From assembly GCA_001816475.1 (NCBI GenBank), contig MHCC01000027.1, positions 75,312 through 116,549 of the forward strand: a stretch of DNA of 41,238 nt. The letters are read 5' to 3'. The stretch's first letter is position 1. The number at the start of each line of letters is the position of its first letter. Shown here piece by piece: positions 7,776-16,225 of this stretch. The notes below the pieces were generated by a model. The model did no database searches and was not told the DNA's origin. It saw nothing but the letters and a program-made list of their open reading frames with translations. This stretch comes from Candidatus Blackburnbacteria bacterium RIFCSPLOWO2_01_FULL_40_20 (lineage in GTDB: Bacteria; Patescibacteriota; Microgenomatia; UBA8517; UBA10165). The translations under genes and the position numbers were made by a program.

Positions 7776-8060
7776 ATGAATTATGCAATCGTTACTGCAA
7801 AAGTAGATCCTCAAACTAAAAAGGAGGCACAAAAAGTGGCCAAGAAATTGGGTATTCCCCTCAGCGTAGTAATAAAAGCTTTTTTAAAGCAATTTGCAAG
7901 AAGTAAAGCAATTGAATTTTCAGCACGAGACGAAGAGCCCAATAAATACCTAAAATCCGTAATGATGAAAGCAGAAGAAAGCTATAAAAAAGGTAAGACT
8001 TCACCTGCTTTCACAACTGCTGACGATGCTGTAAAGTATCTTGAAGACCGCGGAATATGA
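7776..8060 (+). CDS. RelB/DinJ-like antitoxin
   Basis: MNYAIVTAKVDPQTKKEAQKVAKKLGIPLSVVIKAFLKQF, ribbon-helix-helix; 4-nt overlap with toxin gene. Confidence 0.8.
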   Translation: MNYAIVTAKVDPQTKKEAQKVAKKLGIPLSVVIKAFLKQFARSKAIEFSARDEEPNKYLKSVMMKAEESYKKGKTSPAFTTADDAVKYLEDRGI

Positions 8061-8338
8061 CCATCAGATATAGTTCTGATTTTTTAAGACAATTAAAAAA
8101 ACTAAATGTCAGAGTCCGCAAAAGTTTTAAAGAAAAAATTACAACTTTTATTAAAAATCCCTTCAGCCCAGAACTTGACAACCACTCGCTCAAAAGGGAA
8201 TACCAAGGATATAGGAGTATTGATATTACAAACGATTACCGAGCCATATACCAAGAAAAGGTTGAAGGAGATGAGCTTGTTGCCTACTTTATTTCGATAG
8301 GAACACATAAAGAGTTATACGAGAAATCAACCTCGTAA
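8057..8338 (+). CDS. RelE/YafQ-like mRNA interferase toxin
   Basis: FLRQLKKLNVRVRKSFKEKITTFIKNPFSPELDNHSLKREYQGYRSIDITNDYRAIYQE...VAYFISIGTHKELY. Confidence 0.85.
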   Translation: MTIRYSSDFLRQLKKLNVRVRKSFKEKITTFIKNPFSPELDNHSLKREYQGYRSIDITNDYRAIYQEKVEGDELVAYFISIGTHKELYEKSTS

Positions 8339-8340
8339 GT

Positions 8341-8700
8341 TCATAGACCAAGGAACATCTTTGACCACCGCTCCCAGATCGGCTTTTCCTCAATAAAGGT
8401 TTGCTTGTCTAGGGATGGAGCAAGCTTGATTAATATTTCCTCAGGAGGCAAGACAACAACCACATCCCCAGGCTTTACCAGCCCTAGTTTTTCTCGAGCT
8501 TCTTTTTCCACAAACTCGCTTGATTCTGCCCTTTCTTTGAGCTCAATCAGGCTTACTTGTTCCTTTTCAAGCTTTTTAACATCAGCTTCCACTTCATCTA
8601 TTGAATTGCCCTTCCCAAGCAAGCTAAACGTGTTCCGACCCATAGATAGGACCATAGCCACGCTTATAGCAAGTAGTAACCAGCGGACGTGTTTTTTCAT
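8341..8700 (-). CDS. FtsB/DivIC-like septum formation initiator
   Basis: N-terminal TM, coiled coil, EKEAREKLGLVKPGDVVVVLP. Confidence 0.75.
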   Translation of the reverse strand: MKKHVRWLLLAISVAMVLSMGRNTFSLLGKGNSIDEVEADVKKLEKEQVSLIELKERAESSEFVEKEAREKLGLVKPGDVVVVLPPEEILIKLAPSLDKQTFIEEKPIWERWSKMFLGL

Positions 8701-8823
8701 GTGTTTACATTTTCACTCTTGCAATTATTAAAAGTGTGTGATAATATAGGATAGTAATCAAGCTCAAATTGCTTATTTACTAATACAGTCCTGAATTGTA
8801 AAATTAAGTGTTATTTATTATAT

Positions 8824-9687
8824 ATGGCAACCGAAAAGAACGTTTCTGAACTCATTAAAGACTTTATAACAATCCTCCAATCCCGAGGACGGGCATCAGC
8901 TACCATTTTAGCTTATCGAAAAGACTTAGAGCAACTTGCAAGCTCCTTGAGCGAAAAGGGTAAAACCACACCTGACTCTGTCCGTTCCTCAGATATTGAA
9001 GATTTCAAGACTACAATGCAAAAAGGCGGTTATACCGACAAATCGGTTTCTCGAAAGCTAAATGCAATCAAAACCTTCTTTACCTGGCTTGTTTCACAAA
9101 AATTAATTGAAAACGATCCTGCAGCCCCAGTTGCCCATCCAAAATACCAAAATCCTCCACCACGAATCTTGTCTCGTATGGAGTATAGAGCACTTAGAGA
9201 CGCCGCACGAAGCGATCTTAGAATTAGGGCAATTATTGAGTTAATGCTTCAAACTGGAGTCAGAATTGGAGAAGTTGCAAATTTGAGACTTGAAGACATC
9301 AGTGATAAAATTTTCATTCGAGCCTATGAGTCCCAACCACAGAGAGAAGTTCCGTTAAACGAAACAGCCCGGGACGCCTTAAATCAATATATTGCAATTC
9401 GTCCAAAGACGACAAGCGATCACATTTTTGTTACAAAGACGGGCAAGCCTCTCTTGGTTAGAAACATCAGAAGCGCAATTGATCGTTACTTTAGAGAAGC
9501 AGGGATTGAAAAGGCTAAGGTGAACGATCTTCGTAATACCTTTATTGTCCACCAATTGAAGTCTGGAGTTGACATCGTTACTGTTTCTAAGATTGCTGGC
9601 CACAAGAGACTTTCAACAACAGAACATTATCTTCAATTTATTGATAAAAGAGAAGGTAAAAAAGGGACAAAACTAGAGGAACTCTAA
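8824..9687 (+). CDS. Xer-like tyrosine recombinase
   Basis: TGVRIGEVANLRLEDI, NDLRNTFIVHQL, AGHKRLSTTEHYLQF. Confidence 0.92.
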   Translation: MATEKNVSELIKDFITILQSRGRASATILAYRKDLEQLASSLSEKGKTTPDSVRSSDIEDFKTTMQKGGYTDKSVSRKLNAIKTFFTWLVSQKLIENDPAAPVAHPKYQNPPPRILSRMEYRALRDAARSDLRIRAIIELMLQTGVRIGEVANLRLEDISDKIFIRAYESQPQREVPLNETARDALNQYIAIRPKTTSDHIFVTKTGKPLLVRNIRSAIDRYFREAGIEKAKVNDLRNTFIVHQLKSGVDIVTVSKIAGHKRLSTTEHYLQFIDKREGKKGTKLEEL

Positions 9688-9825
9688 ATTACAAATCTCA
9701 AATTCCAAATTCCAAATAATTTTTAAATTTTTAATTACCAAAATTCAAAACTGTTTGTAATTTGACATTTTTAACTTAGAATTTGTTTGGGATTTGTAAT
9801 TTTGAATTTGGAATTTATTCTAATT
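9688..9825. repeat. Intergenic heptamer-periodic inverted repeat
   Basis: AAATTAC-AAATCTC-AAATTCC-AAATTCC ... complementary GAATTTGGAATTT arm; centre CAAAACTGTTT. Confidence 0.75.
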
Positions 9826-10664
9826 ACTTTAACAGCACCTGGTATTTCTTCCCAATTATAGTTTTTCCTAACCTGAAGGTTTTTTGCCCAAACAGCCTCC
9901 AAAACTGATAAATCAATTTTCAGCTTTCTGCCCAAATCCAAAAGTGCAACTAGATCTTTGGGGAAACATTTTCCACCAAAACCAAAATCCCCGTCGGGTC
10001 CAGGAACTTTCAAGTGTCCACCCATTCTTGGATCGGCAGCCATCATGTCTTTTATGTTGTCGTATGACACTCCAAGAGCTTGAGCAACAGCATGAATCTC
10101 GTTGCAAATTATTATCTTTGCTGAAAGCATCGCGTTTGCAGCATACTTAACAAGCTCAGCAGAGATCGGGTCAGTCAAAAATATTTTTGACCTCATTGGC
10201 AAAATAGTCCTATAAAGCGTTGCAAGTCTGGCCGAAACTGCTTCAGAAAAGGTCCCGATTATTGTTCTATCAGGGTGTAAAAAATCCCAAGGAGCATTAG
10301 CTTCGGTTAAAAATTCTGGATTCATTGCAAAATTAACGTTAGGATACTTCTCTTGAAGCCTGGCGGTTGTTCTGGGCATGACAGTGGACTTAATTATTAT
10401 AATTTTCGAAGTGTTTCTAATTTTTGAAGCAATATTGCCAACAACGCCGTCAATTATGCTCAGGTCGGTTCCGGAAAAATCATGGTACATTGGAGTTGGT
10501 ACGCAAATGAAGAAGAACTCTGACTTTTCAATAACGTCGCCCAAAGTCCAAGGACCTTCCTTGTACTTATCGTACCAAAACACGGAGTGCTTTTTCGCAA
10601 ATCCTTGCCCTACAGCTTGACCTACTACTCCCCAACCAATAATGCCAACCTTGGCCATTGCCAA
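9771..10664 (-). CDS. UDP-glucose/GDP-mannose dehydrogenase family protein, short form
   Basis: VGIIGWGVVGQAVG Rossmann motif, NPEFLTEANAPWDFLHPDRTIIG, FGGKCFPKDLVALL. First 2 residues ambiguous; C-terminus (about 15 aa) lies in repeat-like DNA. Confidence 0.85.
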   Translation of the reverse strand: MAMAKVGIIGWGVVGQAVGQGFAKKHSVFWYDKYKEGPWTLGDVIEKSEFFFICVPTPMYHDFSGTDLSIIDGVVGNIASKIRNTSKIIIIKSTVMPRTTARLQEKYPNVNFAMNPEFLTEANAPWDFLHPDRTIIGTFSEAVSARLATLYRTILPMRSKIFLTDPISAELVKYAANAMLSAKIIICNEIHAVAQALGVSYDNIKDMMAADPRMGGHLKVPGPDGDFGFGGKCFPKDLVALLDLGRKLKIDLSVLEAVWAKNLQVRKNYNWEEIPGAVKVIRINSKFKITNPKQILS

Positions 10665-10970
10665 AATGCTACCAAAAAAAAATTAACTATACAAGTCTAT
10701 TTTCTTTTTTAACTCAAGTAGTTGCTTGTTAATATCTTCAAGATATGCAGTCCACAGGTTAAACTCTGACTCTGCTAGATCATGGGCGGACATAAGAGCT
10801 TCTTACTTCGCTGCGACTACTCTTGCTTTATGCCTTCGCTGCACTACGCAAAAGTGAAGTCCAAATGGGGATGTCCGAGTCTTTGTTTTGCGTCTGCCAG
10901 CTTTGCTTCAGCTTTTTTCTTTTTCTCAAGAAGATTGTTGTATTTTCAGAATCCATACAGTTTCAAAAAG

Positions 10971-11042
10971 TGGGCCTGGTAGGATTCGAACCTACGACAG
11001 AACGTGTATAAGACGTTTGCTCTACCACTGAGCTACAGGCCC
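10971..11042 (-). tRNA. tRNA-Ile(UAU)
   Basis: GGGCCTGTAGCTCAGTGGTAGAGCAAACGTCTTATACACGTTCTGTCGTAGGTTCGAATCCTACCAGGCCCA; loop CTTATAC, anticodon TAT. Confidence 0.92.
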
Positions 11043-11091
11043 GCTTAATATGTCTATTATACTAAATAAGGCTGAGGTAGTAAATCTGTGG

Positions 11092-11424
11092 CTAAAGGGG
11101 TTGGGTTATTGCAGATATTACTTCTTGAACCAAAAGTGCTGTTCTTTTTGCTCTTAATTGGCCAACTGTGTTTGATTCAAGTCCCAACCTTTGTGCAATT
11201 TGGTCAGCTGAGGTGCTTTCAGGTATTTGGTCAAGTATTGAAAGCTGATCGTGCGTCATGTTTTGGATTATCTCCTCAACAACTTCCATTTCAGCTTGTG
11301 CTGTAAATTGAATAAAAAGCTCCTCTGTTTCTTGATCGGAAAAACCTCTTTCTCTCAACGTTTGCATCAAGCTGTCGTAAAGCGCAATAATTGTTAAATC
11401 GTTTGAATTCATAATTACCTCCAA
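11092..11424 (-). CDS. Hypothetical protein (likely start 11412)
   Basis: 110 aa, helical acidic ORF; overlaps upstream gene end. Confidence 0.6.
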   Translation of the reverse strand: MEVIMNSNDLTIIALYDSLMQTLRERGFSDQETEELFIQFTAQAEMEVVEEIIQNMTHDQLSILDQIPESTSADQIAQRLGLESNTVGQLRAKRTALLVQEVISAITQPL

Positions 11425-13118
11425 TAACGCATTGCCTTCATAAGTGTGTCGAAGCCAACCTTGCTACTGGGGTCTACGTCCCCTTGTTTTAATTTGGCTA
11501 TTGCATCAAGTTGATCTTTCGCAGCTTGGATATGAGTCTGATCTAAACTTGAAGCGTTGGTCATTGCTCTAGCTGTTGTTTCAAATTTGTCTGAAAATTG
11601 GTTAAATGAGTCGACAAGAAGTCTATAATAGTTATTATTAAAATCGCCTGGAAGTTTTTCGGCTAGTGCACGAACCTGGGGCTCGATTGGCATACCAGAT
11701 TGGATTCCTGACAATAGCGGCTTTTGAACAACTTCCTGAATTGCAGCAGGAATGGACGTTTCAGTAGGTGAGTCGTGTAAACCAATTGCAGGGCTGTCCA
11801 TGCTATCAAGCGGCAAGTCTGTATAAACTGGAGCATTTGTTGTAGCTACTGAAGAAGAAATATGTTGCGCGTCGTCAGTTGAAAACAACACATGTGGTTG
11901 GTCATTTAAGTTAATACTTTCTGCATTTGAAAAAGTATGGGCCTGGGGCACACTTAAATCAATACCGCCTGCATCTGGAAATGCATGAGCAACCGGAAAA
12001 GATTGCCCTAAATCAATATTACCCAATCCTCCAGATAGAGAATAGGCTTGATTTAACAAAGTGTCCTGATTGTTGACAAGAAACATAAAAAATGCCAGTC
12101 CTGCAAGTACAAGTCTCCCTCGTCTATCGCGCACAAGAAAAGTTGCTGCGTCAACTCCAGATACCGCAGCAACACTAAAAGCAACCTTTGCATGCCTTGC
12201 AGAAACTGCCCCTAGTGCTTTTAAGACCTTAATCCGACGTTCAACATCGATCTTCCTTAGCCCTTCTTTCTTCCATCGTCCAACAGCGTTGCTTTCCCAA
12301 TACTTCTGAATAAGTTTTGTCCCAGGTAGAGTTCTAGATTCAACCATACTTTCTGTCACCTCAGTTTTTTTCGGAGCTCCAAGCTCTTCTTTCTCAAACT
12401 GTTCCCTTTCGTCGTCTGTAATAGCATGTCCCCACAGCCAATTTCGCAATCTTTCCTTTCTTTCTTTTTCAGATAAAATGACTATCCAGATTAGTCCTCT
12501 CTTTTTTTCTTGAGTCTCTACTTGTTCTTCTTTCCTCACATTTTCAGTTTCATTGTTTTTTCTTTTAACTGTTAGGGTAGAAACTATATCCTTTGCCCCT
12601 TGGCCAATGTTGCCAATTATTTGTCGAACCATCTCCTTTTTATTCCTCAGTCTCTCTGTGATTGTGGATCGTGGCTCAGAAACTGTTTTCGGAGTTGAAA
12701 TCTTTTTCTTTGTAGTCAATATTCCAACTTCCGTGGATAAATCCACAAAAATAGTCAACTCTGCATCAATTCTTCTTTTGTTAGAAACTGCAGCAATCCA
12801 ATTTTCGTTTTTTCCGGAAAACTCAGAACCTGATGCCTGCACAATTTCAAACATAGCCTTGTCAAATTCTCTGTCTGCGTTTATCTTATCCTCACAAACA
12901 CGTAAAAACTTACCTCGGGTTAAAGTTGCAGCCTCACAAAATGGCGCACCTTCGTTGTACCCCATTTGATATCCCACAACCCCCAGTTTTTGAAATTGTT
13001 CATCTGTTAGCGTAATAACAATTTCCTTAATTCTTTTGAGTTTTTCGTCAAGACTTTCAGGATGCTGTTTTTCCTCTTTACCCGAAAAAATTCTTCTTCC
13101 GCTTTCAAGGCTAATCAT
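11415..13118 (-). CDS. Hypothetical, probable membrane-associated protein
   Basis: 567 aa ORF with a central hydrophobic segment (LVLAGLAFFMFLV). Confidence 0.7.
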   Translation of the reverse strand: MISLESGRRIFSGKEEKQHPESLDEKLKRIKEIVITLTDEQFQKLGVVGYQMGYNEGAPFCEAATLTRGKFLRVCEDKINADREFDKAMFEIVQASGSEFSGKNENWIAAVSNKRRIDAELTIFVDLSTEVGILTTKKKISTPKTVSEPRSTITERLRNKKEMVRQIIGNIGQGAKDIVSTLTVKRKNNETENVRKEEQVETQEKKRGLIWIVILSEKERKERLRNWLWGHAITDDEREQFEKEELGAPKKTEVTESMVESRTLPGTKLIQKYWESNAVGRWKKEGLRKIDVERRIKVLKALGAVSARHAKVAFSVAAVSGVDAATFLVRDRRGRLVLAGLAFFMFLVNNQDTLLNQAYSLSGGLGNIDLGQSFPVAHAFPDAGGIDLSVPQAHTFSNAESINLNDQPHVLFSTDDAQHISSSVATTNAPVYTDLPLDSMDSPAIGLHDSPTETSIPAAIQEVVQKPLLSGIQSGMPIEPQVRALAEKLPGDFNNNYYRLLVDSFNQFSDKFETTARAMTNASSLDQTHIQAAKDQLDAIAKLKQGDVDPSSKVGFDTLMKAMRYWR

Positions 13119-13189
13119 CTATTGCAATATTAAATGGAAAACTCGAAAGAAGCATTATAGGAGTGTAAGAAGTCGAAGAGAAACTTTAA

Positions 13190-15532
13190 TTACAGTTTTG
13201 CTCTTCTAGTAATTTCGGCTTCAACCAAAGCTCTGTCTCGTCCAAACTTAAGTCTGGACATTTCTTTGATTATTTCACCCACCCTACCGTTTTCCAAATC
13301 TTTTAGCTTGGACATATCTTTTTTCAAATTTACAGAAAACGGCGGAACAGGCTCGTTGTTGACTGTAGTTTTCATATAAATATTGTATGCTTCTATGTTT
13401 AAGAGGTCATCCTCGCCAAACACAGGCTGGTAAACGCGAGACATGTGGTTTGCGTCTCCTACTCCAACTCGGAAAGACATAATTGTTCCCACATTCCCAA
13501 AAATGGCATTTTTGACCTCTTCTTCGACCTGGCCGATAAACTGATTTGCAACACAAAGGTCTAACTTAAACTTACGTGCCTCAGACATGATTTGGGCAAA
13601 ATCCGGAGTTGCAAAGTTTTGAAACTCGTCAACATAAAAATAAAAATCTTTACGTTCCGCAGTCGGAATATCTGCACGACTTAGTGCGGCCATTAATATA
13701 CGGGGTACAAGTAGAAGCCCCAAGAAACTTGAGTTTTCCTCGCCTAATTTACCCTTTGATAGATTGACCAAAAGAATTTTGCCCTCATCCATGATTTTGC
13801 GCAAATCTAGCGTTGAGTTGCTTTGTCCGACTATGTTTCTAATTAAGGTGTTTGTAACAAAGCGCCCAAATTTGGACAAAACATAATCTAAGATTTCAGA
13901 TTTATGAAACTCAGCGGTTTGGGCAATTTGGTCTGTCCAGTACCGCCTAACCATTGGATCTTTGATCTTTGGAATAAGCTCTTGTACAAAAGACGGGTCA
14001 GATAATATTCTAAAAACCTCAACAATTGTTGCACCCTCTACCTCATAGGCGGTTAACATTGCATTTCTAACGTTGTGTTCAAAGCGAGGACCAATAATTC
14101 CAGTTCTGTAGGGATCATAAAGCTTGTACATTAGGTTGATAATTGCAGTTGCAATAAAATGCATTTGTTGCTCGTCGAGCGCTTGAAGTAGGTTTAATCC
14201 AATTGGCCGCTCTGTGTCACTTGGATCAAAATAAATTACGTCTTCTGCGCGTTCAGGTGGAATCATTTTCAAAATTTCCTCAACTGGATCTCCGTGAGGA
14301 TCCATGAAGCAAACACCCCTACCCGCTCTTATGTCCTGCATTATCAAATCTTTCAAAAGCTCTGACTTTCCAGTACCTGTTTGCCCAATGATATAAATGT
14401 GGCGGCGCCTGTCGTCGTCTTGAATGTAAACTGGCCGAGAAATTCCCCTGTAAGAACTCATACCAATATAAACCCCCGAGGTAGGTATCTCAGATGGCGC
14501 AGGGGCACGTTTTGCGTTTAACCAGTGAATGTGGGGCGTGGTAATCTGCTTGTTAGGGAAATGGAAGATCGTTGCCAGCTCTTCGGAGTTAAGAACCATT
14601 TCTTCGTTTCCGAAAACATTAAACATCGGGTGGTACCGATATATAAAATCGGTAACAAAGCTTCCTTTGTTGCGAATTTTTCTACTCTTAAAGCCGTTTA
14701 GCTCGCCCGCAAACTGTTCAAATGATGACTTTAAGTTTGCCAGATGAGCTTTTGCGGCCTCATCTGACGAGGACACTGCAACAACCCTAATTGTTGTTAC
14801 AAATCCCTGCTTTGAAAGCTTGCTGTTGATTGCATCCATTGATTTTGCGTCAACTTTATAAGATGCTTTATCAGGGTCTGATTCAGACTTTTTAAGTTTG
14901 GACAAGTATCCCTTACCCAGTCCTTTCCAATTACTATCGGTCGGCGATACAAGAAGTTGAATACTAACGCTTTCTCCTTCCTGCATCTTAGCCAAAGTGC
15001 TAGTTAAAGAAGACAGTGTGTCTGTTGGCAAATCTTTAAAAACCTTAATAGGGTTGTAAGACGGGTTGCGAAGTTGAAAAGAAGAATAGGCAACTGAGGC
15101 GTCGGGCGTAAACAAGTTATATTCCGGAACTTCGGTAATCTCTGCGTCAGAGTATGCACCATTTATTTGTTTTTCTATCAAGTCTCTCAATTTCCTTGGG
15201 CACCAAACATAAAACCTTATGTCTTCTTTTCGTCCGACAATTTCAAAAGAAATTGTTTCTTGTGAATCAAACCTTTGCTTCCATCCACCCTTTTTAACAG
15301 AGTATAGCGAGGCAAACATTTGCTCAGCAGCATCAATTTTTACCTCGTTGTTTCTAGGTACTGCAATTTGTAAAAGCACCGAGTCTAACGACCTTGCTTC
15401 CCTTTTCCGATTTTTAAAAAGTGTCAAAAACCAAATTGCGAGGACTGCAATAACTGAGGCAAAAAGACCTAAGACAAGCAATATCGTGCCAGCACTTATT
15501 AATGTTTGAATAATTGTGTCTAAAAAATCCAT
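13190..15532 (-). CDS. TraD/VirB4-like type IV secretion ATPase
   Basis: HIYIIGQTGTGKSELLKDLIMQDIRAGRGVCFMDPHGD, YFYVDEFQNFATPDFAQIMSEARKF; start at MDFLDTIIQTL preferred to ORF start 15571 (inside repeat). Confidence 0.85.
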   Translation of the reverse strand: MDFLDTIIQTLISAGTILLVLGLFASVIAVLAIWFLTLFKNRKREARSLDSVLLQIAVPRNNEVKIDAAEQMFASLYSVKKGGWKQRFDSQETISFEIVGRKEDIRFYVWCPRKLRDLIEKQINGAYSDAEITEVPEYNLFTPDASVAYSSFQLRNPSYNPIKVFKDLPTDTLSSLTSTLAKMQEGESVSIQLLVSPTDSNWKGLGKGYLSKLKKSESDPDKASYKVDAKSMDAINSKLSKQGFVTTIRVVAVSSSDEAAKAHLANLKSSFEQFAGELNGFKSRKIRNKGSFVTDFIYRYHPMFNVFGNEEMVLNSEELATIFHFPNKQITTPHIHWLNAKRAPAPSEIPTSGVYIGMSSYRGISRPVYIQDDDRRRHIYIIGQTGTGKSELLKDLIMQDIRAGRGVCFMDPHGDPVEEILKMIPPERAEDVIYFDPSDTERPIGLNLLQALDEQQMHFIATAIINLMYKLYDPYRTGIIGPRFEHNVRNAMLTAYEVEGATIVEVFRILSDPSFVQELIPKIKDPMVRRYWTDQIAQTAEFHKSEILDYVLSKFGRFVTNTLIRNIVGQSNSTLDLRKIMDEGKILLVNLSKGKLGEENSSFLGLLLVPRILMAALSRADIPTAERKDFYFYVDEFQNFATPDFAQIMSEARKFKLDLCVANQFIGQVEEEVKNAIFGNVGTIMSFRVGVGDANHMSRVYQPVFGEDDLLNIEAYNIYMKTTVNNEPVPPFSVNLKKDMSKLKDLENGRVGEIIKEMSRLKFGRDRALVEAEITRRAKL

Positions 15533-15540
15533 ATCTTCAA

Positions 15541-15652
15541 TAATTATTAATTTGAAATTTGAAATTTTCAATCAAATAATTAATGTTTGAATTTTTAAAA
15601 TTTAAGCATTGAAAATTGATTGAAAATTGAAAATTGTAAATTGAAAATTAAA
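15541..15652. repeat. Intergenic heptamer-periodic repeat
   Basis: GATTGAAAATTGAAAATTGTAAATTGAAAATTA, identical 33-mer recurs near 26320-26352. Confidence 0.75.
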
Positions 15653-15653
15653 T

Positions 15654-16127
15654 TCATTGCTTGGGGTTTTGATCTTTGTAAACCACCTTTGTTCTTCCAA
15701 TTGCTGCCATTTTTGCCATTCTTGCACACCACTCCCAAATCCACCTTGCAGTACTTGCTGCTTTTGCATGCAAACCTTTCTTTTGAACTACCTCAACTTC
15801 TGTTAATGGCAATTCAATTGAAATGGCTTGCTGAGTTTGTGTTGGAGTAAGTACAACTTGGCCAGTCTGATCATCTTGAACTGGCATTGGAGCAGGGTGT
15901 TGCTCGATCGTTTCCAAAACATGCTCAACTTCTTGCAACCTTTGCTGGTCCGTTGGCTTTTCTAATTGAGGATTCTCAACACTCGCGCTGATAGGAGATC
16001 TTTCCTGGGCTTCAAGAGTCGTCATAGAAAAATTATGGCCGACTAAATAGTGCATAGCACAAGGGGCCATACGAAATCTTGCGCCAGCAAGATTGATTAT
16101 ACCACGACAAAAAAGAACATGGAGCAA
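15654..16127 (-). CDS. Hypothetical protein (start probably 16025)
   Basis: Gln/Glu-rich ORF ending WIWEWCARMAKMAAIGRTKVVYKDQNPKQ. Confidence 0.5.
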   Translation of the reverse strand: MLHVLFCRGIINLAGARFRMAPCAMHYLVGHNFSMTTLEAQERSPISASVENPQLEKPTDQQRLQEVEHVLETIEQHPAPMPVQDDQTGQVVLTPTQTQQAISIELPLTEVEVVQKKGLHAKAASTARWIWEWCARMAKMAAIGRTKVVYKDQNPKQ

Positions 16128-16225
16128 CCCCGCGAATAATTAGAGATTAGAGACAAAAGAATTTAACACAAACCAGGTACCGCCTGGTACTTGGCAGGAC
16201 AGGCTAACTCTTTAACCCCCAATCT

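Noticed and set aside
10823-11011. ORF ending LVGFEPTTERV
   Set aside because: It is translation across the antisense of tRNA-Ile, a classic spurious ORF.
12553-12969. 138-aa plus-strand ORF
   Set aside because: Antisense to the 567-aa minus-strand ORF, which is longer and in operon context.
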